DNA of 64,000 nt from NCBI RefSeq assembly GCF_001187555.1, contig NZ_LFIJ01000001.1:1576078-1640077 (forward strand), written 5' to 3'. Under the pieces are notes generated by a model. It was not told where the DNA came from and made no database searches. It worked only from the letters and a program-made list of their open reading frames with translations. This stretch comes from Gilvimarinus polysaccharolyticus (GTDB lineage Bacteria > Pseudomonadota > Gammaproteobacteria > Pseudomonadales > Cellvibrionaceae). The first letter of the stretch is position 1, and every line of letters begins with the position of its first letter. The position numbers were made by a program, and so were the translations under genes. Shown piece by piece: positions 47,291 to 59,558 of this stretch.

Positions 47291-48199
47291 ATGATTGCCA
47301 CCTCTTTAGATGAAATTGTCGCCCGTTGCGACTTTCTTGAGCTAACCGATAGCGCCACTCTCTACCCCAACCACTCTGGTAGCGGCCTTGCTTTGCTACG
47401 AGTTAACACACCTAAGTGTCGCGCCACCTTAGCGCTTAACGGTGCGCAGCTGATGAGCTTTACACCTAATGACGGCGCCGAGCTGTTGTGGGTAAGCCCG
47501 CAGTGTAATTTTAGCCCAAACGCTAGCTTACGCGGCGGTATTCCTTTGTGTTTGCCTTGGTTTGGCCCACACCCAAGCGACCATAGCCGCCCCAAGCACG
47601 GTATTGCCCGTACCCAAACGTGGGAGCTAAGTACCGCATACCTAGACGAGCAAGGCAGTGCCGTTTTACAGCTGTGCTTAAACCATACAGCCGATGCTTT
47701 GTTTGAGTACGATTTTAGCGCCCAGCTCAGCTTAACCTTAGGCGACACTCTGGCGCTTGAGTTGGCCTTAACCAATCAAAGCTCGCGTGCATTTAATGCC
47801 AGCTGGGTTATGCACACCTATTTTGCCGTCAGTGACATTACTCAGGTGCGCATTGAGGGCTTAGATGGCTGCGAGTACAGCGATAAAGTTAAAGCTGGTG
47901 AGCGCTTTATACAGTCTGGTCCGATCCGTTTTACCGGCGAATTAGACCGCGTGTACGAGAACATCCAGCAACCTGTCACACTTAATGATGCCAGCCGCCG
48001 GTTACAGGTGACTGGCGACAAAAGCCCCAGCGTAGTGGTGTGGAATACCGGCCCCGAGCTGGCCGCCAATATTGGCGATATTGGCGCGGGGAATCATGTC
48101 GGCTACGTTTGCGTCGAACGCGGCGCCTGCCTAAACGACAGCTGGACAATGGCACCAGGTGAAACTCGGCTCGGACAAATGAGCATCGATTTCGATTAA
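47291..48199 (+). CDS. D-hexose-6-phosphate mutarotase (YeaD-like)
   Basis: A 302-residue galactose-mutarotase-fold protein of the YeaD group, which interconverts anomers of hexose 6-phosphates. Visible family elements are LLWVSPQCNFSPNASLRGGIPLCLPWFGPH, HGIARTQTWEL, the HTYFAVSDITQVRIEGLDG block and the late ERGACLNDSWTMAPGE. It stands alone between rapA and metH, transcribed rightwards, with a weak ribosome binding site. Confidence 0.87.
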   Translation: MIATSLDEIVARCDFLELTDSATLYPNHSGSGLALLRVNTPKCRATLALNGAQLMSFTPNDGAELLWVSPQCNFSPNASLRGGIPLCLPWFGPHPSDHSRPKHGIARTQTWELSTAYLDEQGSAVLQLCLNHTADALFEYDFSAQLSLTLGDTLALELALTNQSSRAFNASWVMHTYFAVSDITQVRIEGLDGCEYSDKVKAGERFIQSGPIRFTGELDRVYENIQQPVTLNDASRRLQVTGDKSPSVVVWNTGPELAANIGDIGAGNHVGYVCVERGACLNDSWTMAPGETRLGQMSIDFD

Positions 48200-48330
48200 C
48201 TGGCTACAATTCTAATGTCCGCGTGCCCTATTGCCCACCAATAGCTGGTAAAATGCGCGGTTGATACCCGCCCACCCGATACACACGTTAATACTGTCTT
48301 TTAAAATACGTTAAAACATAGGTTTTTTGC

Positions 48331-52044
<3,714 letters not shown>

Positions 52045-52074
52045 GAGCTCCACGCTTAGCGCGGGGCTTTGTTA

Positions 52075-52377
52075 CCTCCGAAGTGCTTTGGGTGCTAAGC
52101 GATTACATCGGTTGGTTACTACCTTGTGTGCCCTCAATCGCCGGGCGGGCGAGTCACTTTTCTGTTTGGCCAGAAAAGTAACCAAAAGAGGCCACCCCGG
52201 CATCTCAGCCCTAACGGGTTCCCTCGCTCCGGCCGATTTTAGCGGGCCGCATCGACACGCCGTCCATGGCGTGACGATACTTGCGCAGATGTCCTATCTG
52301 CTTACCCCCTAAAATAGGCCTACGCTCGGCTGGCTGCAGGGGGGGATTAAAACGGTGCTTCGTAGTTAGCTATAAAT
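52075..52377 (+). repeat. Dispersed repeat, full copy 3 (left flank of FRG-DUF262 cassette)
   Basis: A roughly 300-bp non-coding element with recognisable blocks: GTGCTAAGCGATTACATCGG, ACCTTGTGTGCCCTCA, the hairpin ACTTTTCTG-TTTGGC-CAGAAAAGT, a middle block with CTAACGGGTTCCCTCGCTCC, then CCCCTAAAATAGGCCTACGC, CTCGGCTGGCT and CGGTGCTTCGTAG. Its inverse complement recurs at 54645-54975. The two copies flank the two-gene cassette. No transposase is encoded. Confidence 0.88.
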
Positions 52378-52433
52378 AAAGTTCACAATTTAAGGCCGGA
52401 CTCCGATATTTTCAAAAATCAACGACGCTGCTC

Positions 52434-53597
52434 CTATTGATTAAATTCAAACTTATCAACCAATTTTTCAATTTCTACAGGGTTAGTTGTAGAGGCTCTA
52501 TACTCAACATCTTCTAGATAAGATTTATTTAAACATTCACTAATGTAACTAGAGAATTTAGCTAAAGCGTCCTCATTTTCCAGAAGCTCAAAATCAAAAT
52601 CACTGCTTTTCAACTTCCTAAATATGGCTGCTAGTATCATCGAAATTGAAACTTGGAACTTATTCCCTCTTTGCGATATTCCATAAATCTCTCTAGAAAA
52701 TGGATAATCAGTAATTTTGGTCAACTTTTCAATAAAACTATTAAATTCTGAAAAACTTTTACTTGACGCTGCATAAGCTTCATCCTCTTCATCTTCTGAC
52801 TTAGATTTCATATAAGTTTCAGCAAACTGTGGAGACTTAACTACCTTTTGAGTTTTACCTTGATCATTTTTAAAATCTTGGTTTATACCATTTTCAACAA
52901 TACTCAATATTACAAAAATATTTTCTTGAATGGTTTTTTTCTGAAATCGATCTTTAGAAACGGCGTAAGCTTTCGCTAATTTCGACTTCGGCTCCTTAAT
53001 AAGATCAGAGCAAAATACATTTACCAAGTCATTGGTTTTAGAATCATAAACCGCATGCCTAATTTCTTGAGGGGTTAATGGCTTTGTTCCCTTGTTATAC
53101 CTACTGAAGATTTCCAGCTCAAACTCCTTCCCTGGGAAATCACGAAATGTGATGCAAGTTATCCCTTTGCTCATAAGCGACGTTTGATCACTTATATCTA
53201 AGTCACTAAATGACTTATCAATAAAATCAGGTAATAACTTCAACCCCTTAAGTGAGTAATGGTTATTTATATATCTATAAAAGGCCCTCAACCTGTGCTG
53301 ACCATCAACAACATTTAAAACCTGAACACCTCGATATTTTTGAGTTGCTAAGAATATTGGAGGAATAGGGATTTCCAAGAGAGCAGATTCAATCAAAGAA
53401 CTTTCATCAGAAATTGATGACCTGTATTCTCGCTGATAGTCTGGATCAATAACTATAGCGTCATTAAATTTAAGAATATCCTTAGGCGTTAATTCGCCAT
53501 AAAACTCTTGTAGTTCGAATCCCAATTCAATTCTTTGAGTTACAGTTTGCCAGGTTAAGGTTTCATCTTTTCTGTTTATATTAAAGACCCCAGTCAT
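52434..53597 (-). CDS. DUF262 (ParB/GmrS-like) domain protein
   Basis: A 387-residue protein. The N-terminal DUF262 domain (about 35-200) carries PDYQREYR at 52-59 and the core motif VVDGQHRLRAF with DGQHR at 98-102. This is the ParB-like NTPase/nuclease fold also found in GmrSD-type type IV restriction enzymes. The usual partner domain DUF1524, with an HNH-type nuclease motif, is not visible in the C-terminal half, so cleavage activity is uncertain. The start is the ATG at 53597, which overlaps the FRG stop (TGATG) and has GGGAGG inside the FRG end, so translation is coupled. AT-rich, unlike flanking genes. Confidence 0.85.
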   Translation of the reverse strand: MTGVFNINRKDETLTWQTVTQRIELGFELQEFYGELTPKDILKFNDAIVIDPDYQREYRSSISDESSLIESALLEIPIPPIFLATQKYRGVQVLNVVDGQHRLRAFYRYINNHYSLKGLKLLPDFIDKSFSDLDISDQTSLMSKGITCITFRDFPGKEFELEIFSRYNKGTKPLTPQEIRHAVYDSKTNDLVNVFCSDLIKEPKSKLAKAYAVSKDRFQKKTIQENIFVILSIVENGINQDFKNDQGKTQKVVKSPQFAETYMKSKSEDEEDEAYAASSKSFSEFNSFIEKLTKITDYPFSREIYGISQRGNKFQVSISMILAAIFRKLKSSDFDFELLENEDALAKFSSYISECLNKSYLEDVEYRASTTNPVEIEKLVDKFEFNQ

Positions 53598-54343
53598 CAC
53601 TCTTCCTCCCTAAGAAAATCATCAATATCTTGCTGCAATAAAATATCCTTTGAAACTGAGGATAGCTCAGGGTATATGTGAGAAAAACTAATCCCCATGG
53701 AGAATAGCGAGGAAAGAATTTCTTTCGTCGCATCACCGGGAATTACCACTTTTTTTAATATGCCCTCATCGACTGTATTCTCTAACGGTTCATCATCATC
53801 CTGAAAAAGAACGAAAAGACCCTTTTGGGCATTTATTCTGGAATTTATTTTCCGGCCTTGTACAGCTATAGGGCCATCATAACCTTCGGCACTGACACCA
53901 TCTGAGCCTGATACATTAACGATCGCAGATTGCTCCATATTTTTTTGGTTTAATTCCATTGGATTCAAAAAATAAACCACTGCATCTTTATCTGTGCCCG
54001 CTTGAAATGACTTTTCCACAGCAAACAAAAGAGATGTGATATGTGAAATCGTAAAATCCATTAGCTTTGTCGGAAGTCCATAGTGTTGGGCGTACAACAT
54101 CCATTCCACATCATTTTTGATATCCCAAGGTGCATCCATATACTGGTAAGAATTTATCTTGAACTGTGCAAGAAAATTTCGAATTGCTCTTTTTGGAAAC
54201 TTTCGGTTTCCTGACGCACTGTCCTTTCTGAGAGCGCTAGGTAGTAGAGGGTAGTCTCCAGATTGACCTCTTGACAGGCTGAACTCCTTAGGTAAATCCT
54301 CTACAAAAGAAGCGTAATCGCTCAACTTACTAATTTCATTCAT
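53597..54343 (-). CDS. FRG domain-containing protein
   Basis: A 248-residue protein with an FRG domain. The family's RGQ element appears as SLSRGQSGDYPLLPSALRK (22-40), and AQHYGLPTKLMDFT (85-98) matches its AQHxGLPTRLLDWT signature. FRG proteins occur in mobile and defence contexts, but their reaction is unknown. The ATG at 54341-54343 with AGGGAT is preferred over a TTG 13 codons upstream. It is first in a two-gene operon with the DUF262 gene. The AT-rich DNA and flanking inverted repeats suggest horizontal acquisition. Confidence 0.84.
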   Translation of the reverse strand: MNEISKLSDYASFVEDLPKEFSLSRGQSGDYPLLPSALRKDSASGNRKFPKRAIRNFLAQFKINSYQYMDAPWDIKNDVEWMLYAQHYGLPTKLMDFTISHITSLLFAVEKSFQAGTDKDAVVYFLNPMELNQKNMEQSAIVNVSGSDGVSAEGYDGPIAVQGRKINSRINAQKGLFVLFQDDDEPLENTVDEGILKKVVIPGDATKEILSSLFSMGISFSHIYPELSSVSKDILLQQDIDDFLREEE

Positions 54344-54383
54344 TTTTATCCCTACAATTCTATATTTCTTAGAGAAGCACAAG

Positions 54384-54397
54384 GGTCAGGCCTGACC
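54384..54397. promoter_or_regulatory. Perfect 14-bp palindrome upstream of the FRG gene
   Basis: GGTCAGGCCTGACC, 40 bp upstream of the FRG start codon. It could be an operator for the FRG-DUF262 operon or a REP-like element; the sequence alone does not decide. Confidence 0.45.
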
Positions 54398-54644
54398 ACA
54401 ACAGCCTCACAAAATCTGAAAGCAAGTCGGCTCGCATTAGAAGACTCGCGGTTATGCGTGTTTGTCGTAAAGGAGCTAAGAGAAAGGGGTAAATGGGGCT
54501 TGAAAGAGAACATCCATTTAATCACTACTCTCCGTCTTCATCCGCGCTGATTTTATGTTGGCGCCTGTTATTTATCGATACTACTCGATAATGTTTTTTA
54601 TGCCAAGCATGGCAAGCTATATCCGCATAATACATTCGAAGTTC

Positions 54645-54975
54645 AGCTACGAAGTACCGCTTTTGGGCCCCCTGCAGCCAGCCGAGCGGAGGCCTATTTT
54701 AGTGGGTAAGCACGCATGGAGGCGTGCGCAAGCATCGCCTCGCCAGGGACAAGGTGAATTGCGCAGCAAGAGAGGGTGCCCTGGGGTAAGGTGTGTCGAT
54801 GCGGCCCGCTAAAATCGGCCGGAGCGAGGGAACCCGTTAGGGCTAAGATGCCGGGGTGGCCTCTTTTGGTTACTTTTCTGGCCAAACAGAAAAGTGACTC
54901 GCCCGCCCGGCGAGTGAGGGCACACAAGGCTGTAATATCAACCAATGTAATCGTTTAGCACCTACAGCACTCAAC
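54645..54975 (-). repeat. Dispersed repeat, full copy 4 (right flank of FRG-DUF262 cassette)
   Basis: The inverse complement of copy 3 in order and content: CTACGAAGTACCGCTTTTG, CAGCCAGCCGAGCGGAGGCC, TATTTTAGTGGGTAAGC, GAGCGAGGGAACCCGTTAG, the ACTTTTCTGGCCAAACAGAA hairpin block, GAGGGCACACAAGG and TGTAATCGTTTAGCACC. It differs from copy 3 mainly in a central segment near 54720-54790. Confidence 0.88.
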
Positions 54976-55016
54976 AACCAACAAAACCACTCGCCTCGGG
55001 CGATACAACCAGATAA

Positions 55017-55319
55017 CTAACCTGCCGCCATCAATGACTCTGCAATCACTTCAGGGTGCTTAAACGCAATTTTAATTAGCGCTTGAGCAGCGCCCGAGGG
55101 TTTGCGACGGCCTTGCTCCCACTCTTGAAGAGTGCGAGGCGATATGTGCAAAGCTTGCGCGAACTGTGATTGTGAAAGCCCGGTTTTAATACGAGCCGCC
55201 GCCACTTCGTTGGGTGAAACCTCCGTGGTACGTGCCACCTTGCCCGCCTTCATTTCATTAACAGACTGCAGAAGTTTGTTGCCTAGCTCCTCGCCGGACA
55301 TTGTATTTTGCTTAGCCAT
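55017..55319 (-). CDS. higA: HigA/NadS-type antitoxin (XRE helix-turn-helix)
   Basis: A 100-residue antitoxin with a C-terminal Cro/XRE helix-turn-helix (ARIKTGLSQSQFAQALHISPRTLQEWEQGRRKPSG, about 49-83). The N-terminal part is the short toxin-neutralising tail. The ATG at 55317-55319 behind GAGG overlaps the toxin stop by 8 bp. The toxin gene comes first, the HigB-HigA order. It should repress the operon through the palindrome at 55634-55654. Confidence 0.88.
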   Translation of the reverse strand: MAKQNTMSGEELGNKLLQSVNEMKAGKVARTTEVSPNEVAAARIKTGLSQSQFAQALHISPRTLQEWEQGRRKPSGAAQALIKIAFKHPEVIAESLMAAG

Positions 55320-55626
55320 GCTCAATTACCTCTCGGATGGATTTCAGCAAATGAGCCGGGATATTGCCGCGAACACTCTTTGCGTAAATCACCAACAACC
55401 ACAACTCACCATTTTTAAGGCGAGTGAAGTAAATAACCCGTACACCGCCACTTTTACCTTTGCCTTGCCTACGCCAGCGAACCTTTCGGCAACCACCGCT
55501 GCCAGGAATAACATCCCCTACTTCAGGGTTTGCGGCCAACCAAGCGCAAAATGCACCTCGGTCTTGTTCAGACCACAGCTCTTTAGCATCTTCCGTAAAG
55601 GTGGGAGTTTCTATAACGGTGTACAT
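55312..55626 (-). CDS. higB: RelE/HigB-type toxin
   Basis: A 104-residue RelE-superfamily protein, predicted to be a ribosome-dependent mRNA endonuclease. Recognisable blocks are ETPTFTEDAKELWSEQDRGAFCAWLAANPEVGDVIPG, the basic KVRWRRQGKGKSGGVRVIYF and the late YAKS. First gene of the pair, overlapping the antitoxin start. There is no clear ribosome binding site before its ATG, which would favour low toxin production compared with antitoxin. Confidence 0.87.
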   Translation of the reverse strand: MYTVIETPTFTEDAKELWSEQDRGAFCAWLAANPEVGDVIPGSGGCRKVRWRRQGKGKSGGVRVIYFTRLKNGELWLLVIYAKSVRGNIPAHLLKSIREVIEHG

Positions 55627-55633
55627 TATTCAA

Positions 55634-55654
55634 ATATACGTCAATGACGTATAT
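55634..55654. promoter_or_regulatory. Palindromic operator of the higBA operon
   Basis: ATATACGTCA-A-TGACGTATAT, perfect 10-bp arms around one base, starting 8 bp upstream of the toxin start codon. Its place and symmetry fit autoregulation by the antitoxin, alone or with toxin. Confidence 0.7.
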
Positions 55655-55700
55655 ACATCAAGGCAGGCGCGAAAGCTAGTTCAACAACTAGTTAATGCTG

Positions 55701-55767
55701 TCGTATAGCACCCAAAACACTCCGTAGCTAAAAAGCCATGGATACCGGCCAAGGCCGGCATGACGAT
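55701..55767. repeat. Direct repeat with REP-like palindrome, left unit
   Basis: TCGTATAGCACCCAAAACAC, CTCCGTAGCTAAAAAGCC and TGGATACCGG-CCAAGG-CCGGCAT. Nearly the same string recurs at 56020-56087 on the other side of repeat copy 5. Confidence 0.8.
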
Positions 55768-55794
55768 GTAGAGCAACAAATCTGGCATGGCATC

Positions 55795-56019
55795 AGCTCA
55801 GCCAGCTACGAAGCGCCGCTTTTAGGGCCCCCTACAGCCAGCCGAGCGGAAGCCTATTTTAGTGGGTAAGCACGCATGGACAAGGTGAATTGCAAAGCAA
55901 GAGATGGCAGCCTGGGCTGTGCGCAGGAGCTGCCTTTTGGTTACTTTTCTGGCCAAACAGAAAAGTGACTCGCGCGCCCGGCGACTGAGGGCACACAAGG
56001 CAGCAACCTATCGTTGTAA
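55795..56019 (-). repeat. Dispersed repeat, copy 5
   Basis: Same orientation as copy 4: CTACGAAGCGCCGCTTTTAG, CAGCCAGCCGAGCGGAAGCC, TATTTTAGTGGGTAAGC, a shorter middle, then the ACTTTTCTGGCCAAACAGAA hairpin, GTGACTCGCGCGCCC and GAGGGCACACAAGG. It is shorter than copies 3 and 4 because the GGGAACCCGTTAG block is missing. Confidence 0.82.
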
Positions 56020-56087
56020 TCGTATAGCACCCAAGGCACTCCGTAGCTAAAAAGCCACTGGATACCGGCTCAAGGCCGGCATAACGA
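56020..56087. repeat. Direct repeat with REP-like palindrome, right unit
   Basis: TCGTATAGCACCCAAGGCAC, CTCCGTAGCTAAAAAGCC and TGGATACCGGCTCAAGGCC, matching the unit at 55701-55767. Confidence 0.8.
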
Positions 56088-56166
56088 GTAGAGTAAAATC
56101 ACTCGTCCCGCTCGGCGATACAGGTATATAAAAAGCTACCGCCGCCAAAGGCGAGCAACCAACCAA

Positions 56167-57645
56167 TTACGGCTCCACCGTCACAATCACCCGCTCATAG
56201 CGCGTCAATGGTGGCAGACCGCGATCGGTAACTTTAACAATAAAGTGTAACTGCTCGGGTTGTTCTACCTCGGGGGCGCGCACGTGCACTCGTACCATGT
56301 TCTCGGCGCTGTTAATCGCCACCGCGTCTTTCATACTGCCGGCTTCTGGATAGTTAAACCACCAGTATTGTAAGCTGTCGCCATCTGGGTCGTAGCTGCC
56401 ACGAGCATCCAAATGAAAATAACTGCCAGAGGTAACCGACACTTGCCGGGGGTGCTTAAGTACCACCACTGGCGGGTGATTAGCTTCGGCATAAGACTTA
56501 GTGCCCCAGTCCATGCGCGCGGCAAAGTCATTTTGAAATTCATCTCGCCAGCGCCATAAAGTGGTGCGGAAATCACTAAAGGCTATACTACCCTGACCGG
56601 TTGCTCGGCCAAAAGGCCGCGCTATTGGCGGCGTATAGTTATCGACCGCGTTGGTCCAAATAGGGCGTGTTTCGGCCGCTACTGGTACTCCGCCGGTAAA
56701 ACCTTTGGGGTCTAAATCTTCCAACTTGGGCGTATATAACTCATAGCGACCGCCCCAACCACCCCAGCTTGGCTGCTCCGGCACGCTTAAGCCTGTGGGT
56801 ATTAAATTGAGCCACGCTGGAGTATCACCCTCTACCCCATAGGCAACATCTGGGTAGAGCATGCCCAACGGCCCGTGGGACTGCTGAATATTATCCGCCA
56901 ACCATTGATTGCTAATAGTCGTACTATCAATGCCATCCACCACACTGCTAATACCGGTCCATGTAGCCGCACCATAACCGCCGGGGCTGACAACATAAAA
57001 CAGCTCGGGAAAGTTCTGCCGCATCCAAGGGCCAGAGTCATCTTGATCTGAGATTGTGTAAACGCGCAACTTGGCGATCAATCGCTGTAGCTCGTCTGTG
57101 CTTTTGGTTTCGCGCAGGCGATACAGCGCTTGTGCCAAGGTATTGGGGCCGCCCCATACCGAGATCCACAAAGGCCGCTCATCGTCGCGCTCTAGCGCCT
57201 TAATAATCCAATCAGAACCCTCGGAGTCTTGCTTGGGGCCAACCCCTTGCATGCCATAAACGGGGAGCCCTTGTTTCACTAACGCACGCAATGTTTTGGC
57301 TTTGGGGTAGCCTTTCTCATGCTTTATGAGGTTATCGCGCACCTCGGCGTAACCATCAATAATTTTATGGATAGTCTCTGGCGCAACCATGGCCTGCTGA
57401 TGAATCGAGGTGGTGGCTACCAACCCTTCTAAATCGATCACGTTGACGTAGTGCAACAGTCGTACAAGTGTTTGCGCATCGTCAGGATCAGCCTCAATAT
57501 CCGTTAACACCAACAACCGCTGGCGCAACTCGGGCTGCGCCGCCGCTACATTTGGTTTACTTAACACATCAGCCGACAGCAGGGCCAATAACGCAAAACA
57601 CCAAGTGGCAGCGCAAGTCCGCAAGAAACGGGGTAAAGTCATCAT
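56167..57645 (-). CDS. Secreted DUF1593 (nucleoside-hydrolase-like) protein
   Basis: A 492-residue exported protein: signal peptide (about 1-28, CAATWCFALLALLSADVLS), then a DUF1593 domain with the nucleoside-hydrolase-like motif LVLTDIEADPDDAQTLVRLLHY and the WISVWGGPNTLAQALY block. A C-terminal Ig-like/cadherin-type beta domain follows (about 395-492, HPRQVSVTSGSYFHLDARGSYDPDGDSLQYWW). The family is typical of polysaccharide-degrading marine bacteria and probably hydrolyses a glycosidic bond; the substrate is unknown. The ATG at 57643-57645 with GAGAG was chosen over a frame 25 codons longer. A second ATG follows directly. Confidence 0.85.
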   Translation of the reverse strand: MMTLPRFLRTCAATWCFALLALLSADVLSKPNVAAAQPELRQRLLVLTDIEADPDDAQTLVRLLHYVNVIDLEGLVATTSIHQQAMVAPETIHKIIDGYAEVRDNLIKHEKGYPKAKTLRALVKQGLPVYGMQGVGPKQDSEGSDWIIKALERDDERPLWISVWGGPNTLAQALYRLRETKSTDELQRLIAKLRVYTISDQDDSGPWMRQNFPELFYVVSPGGYGAATWTGISSVVDGIDSTTISNQWLADNIQQSHGPLGMLYPDVAYGVEGDTPAWLNLIPTGLSVPEQPSWGGWGGRYELYTPKLEDLDPKGFTGGVPVAAETRPIWTNAVDNYTPPIARPFGRATGQGSIAFSDFRTTLWRWRDEFQNDFAARMDWGTKSYAEANHPPVVVLKHPRQVSVTSGSYFHLDARGSYDPDGDSLQYWWFNYPEAGSMKDAVAINSAENMVRVHVRAPEVEQPEQLHFIVKVTDRGLPPLTRYERVIVTVEP

Positions 57646-57668
57646 AATTAAGCTCTCAATATTGATTA

Positions 57669-57682
57669 TTATTGGCCAATAA
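57669..57682. promoter_or_regulatory. Perfect palindrome upstream of the DUF1593 gene
   Basis: TTATTGGCCAATAA, 14 bp, about 25 bp upstream of the start codon. It could be an operator that occludes ribosome or polymerase access; no regulator is identified. Confidence 0.4.
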
Positions 57683-57901
57683 CACTTCGAACGTCTCTGA
57701 TCATACCTTATGGTCAGCAAGACCTAAAGACAGCACAATGCAACTTTACCCTCGAATGGCCCAACCAGATAGCTAGCTGCAGTGAGTTTTTAACATTGAT
57801 GTATCACCCCAGTTCTGGGACAATCGCGCGCTTCTTGCTAATGCTCGGATTTAATACAATTTCTGAGCGGGCAAACACCACCACTCACCACAGGATCTCG
57901 C

Positions 57902-59497
57902 GTGCTCACTACCGCTAATATCACCATGCAGTTCGGCGCCAAGCCGTTATTTGAAGACGTTTCCGTAAAATTTGGCAACGGCAATCGCTACGGCTTAATT
58001 GGCGCTAATGGTTGCGGCAAGTCGACCTTTATGAAGATCCTCGGGGGCGATTTAACCCCTAGCGCAGGCAATGTATCGCTCGACCCTGGTGAGCGCATTG
58101 GTAAGCTGCGCCAAGATCAGTTCGCCTTTGAACAGTACTCTGTAGTCGATACCGTTATTATGGGTCACGCCGAGCTGTGGAAGGTGAAAGAAGAGCGTGA
58201 CCGCATTTACAGTTTGCCCGAGATGAGCGAGGCAGACGGTATTCAAGTGGCTCATCTTGAAACTGAATTTGCCGAGATGGATGGCTACACCGCCGAGTCT
58301 CGTGCCGGCGAACTGCTGTTAGGCTTAGGCATTGGAGTCGATCAACACTTTTCGCCAATGAGCGAGATATCCCCCGGCTGGAAATTGCGGGTATTGCTGG
58401 CCCAAGCGTTGTTCTCTGATCCCGACGTACTACTGCTGGATGAGCCAACCAATAACTTGGACATTCACACTATTCACTGGCTGAGCGAAATGCTCAACCA
58501 GCGCAGTAGCACCATGGTTATCATCTCGCACGATCGGCACTTTTTAAACAGTGTCTGTACCCATATGGCCGATGTCGACTACGGTGAGATTCGTCTCTAC
58601 CCCGGCACTTATGATGATTATATGACCGCCGCCACGGCTGTGCGTGAGCGCCAATACGCCGACAACGCCAAAAAGAAAACCCAAATTGCCGAACTGCAAT
58701 CGTTTGTGAGTCGGTTTTCGGCCAACGCCTCTAAGGCCAAGCAAGCCACCTCGCGCGCCAAAAAAATCGACAAAATTCAGTTAGAGGACATTAAGCCCTC
58801 TAGCCGAGTTAACCCGTACATTCGCTTTGAGCAAGACAAAAAGCTGCACCGTTTAGCACTAGAAGTACACAACCTGAGCAAAGGTTTTGATGAAGGTCCA
58901 TTGTTTAAGCCATTCGATTTAATGGTAGAAGTGGGCGAGCGTATTGCTGTTATTGGTGAAAACGGCGCGGGTAAAACGACTTTACTAAAAATATTAAAAG
59001 GTGAACTCACCCCTGACGCAGGCACTGTTAAATGGTCCGAGAATGTTCAAATCGGTTACTACGCACAAGACCACAGCAGTGATTTTACTAACAACGAGAC
59101 CCTGTTTGATTGGATGAGCCAGTTCAAACCAGTAAATGGCGATGAACAACTGATTCGCGGCACTCTGGGGCGACTGCTGTTTTCTAACGATGATATTAAC
59201 AAGCGCGTTAAAGTGATCTCTGGTGGTGAGCAAGGCCGCATGATTTTTGGCCGCCTGACACTGCAAAAACCTAACGTTATGCTACTGGATGAGCCCACCA
59301 ACCACTTGGATATGGAGTCAATCGAGTCGCTTAACTTAGCGTTAGAGAACTACCCCGGCACGCTAATTTTTGTCAGTCACGACCGCGAGTTTGTATCATC
59401 GCTTGCCACCCGCATTTTAGAAATTACCGATAATAAAATTATCGACTTTTCGGGCACCTATGATGAATACTTGGCGAGCAAAGGCATACAGGGATAA
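57902..59497 (+). CDS. ybiT: ABC-F family ATPase, YbiT type
   Basis: A 531-residue ABC-F protein with two ATPase domains and no membrane domain. First Walker [10 protein letters not shown] (about 34-42), second GENGAGKTT. Both have [11 protein letters not shown] or [10 protein letters not shown], joined by a charged linker ([33 protein letters not shown]). Length and sequence follow E. coli YbiT (530) closely. ABC-F proteins act on the ribosome E site; the precise role of YbiT is in translation factor function. It starts at GTG behind AGGA. Confidence 0.94.
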   Translation: MLTTANITMQFGAKPLFEDVSVKFGNGNRYGLIGANGCGKSTFMKILGGDLTPSAGNVSLDPGERIGKLRQDQFAFEQYSVVDTVIMGHAELWKVKEERDRIYSLPEMSEADGIQVAHLETEFAEMDGYTAESRAGELLLGLGIGVDQHFSPMSEISPGWKLRVLLAQALFSDPDVLLLDEPTNNLDIHTIHWLSEMLNQRSSTMVIISHDRHFLNSVCTHMADVDYGEIRLYPGTYDDYMTAATAVRERQYADNAKKKTQIAELQSFVSRFSANASKAKQATSRAKKIDKIQLEDIKPSSRVNPYIRFEQDKKLHRLALEVHNLSKGFDEGPLFKPFDLMVEVGERIAVIGENGAGKTTLLKILKGELTPDAGTVKWSENVQIGYYAQDHSSDFTNNETLFDWMSQFKPVNGDEQLIRGTLGRLLFSNDDINKRVKVISGGEQGRMIFGRLTLQKPNVMLLDEPTNHLDMESIESLNLALENYPGTLIFVSHDREFVSSLATRILEITDNKIIDFSGTYDEYLASKGIQG

Positions 59498-59558
59498 CCT
59501 AACCCGCGCTCAGACTGGCTATTTGTGGATGTATCACAACCAACATTAAAGAGTTACC

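Larger units (their letters stand above)
54383..55016. other. Intergenic region between the FRG gene and the toxin-antitoxin pair
   Basis: About 630 bp: a perfect palindrome just upstream of the FRG gene, some 240 bp with no recognised feature, and copy 4 of the dispersed repeat. The small open frames here fall within the repeat and are not believed. Confidence 0.55.
55655..56166. other. Repeat-rich intergenic region
   Basis: About 510 bp with no gene: a direct repeat pair (55701-55767 and 56020-56087) that encloses copy 5 of the dispersed repeat. Each direct repeat ends in a REP-like GGATACCGG...CCGGCAT palindrome. Confidence 0.65.

Noticed and set aside
52128-52345. Possible insertion sequence ends
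   Set aside because: No transposase is encoded between or near the repeats, and the copies have long internal similarity, not short terminal repeats.
54555-54958. Small open frames on both strands around 54.6-54.9 kb
   Set aside because: They fall inside copy 4 of the non-coding dispersed repeat and resemble similar frames in copy 3, so they follow from the repeat and are not genes.
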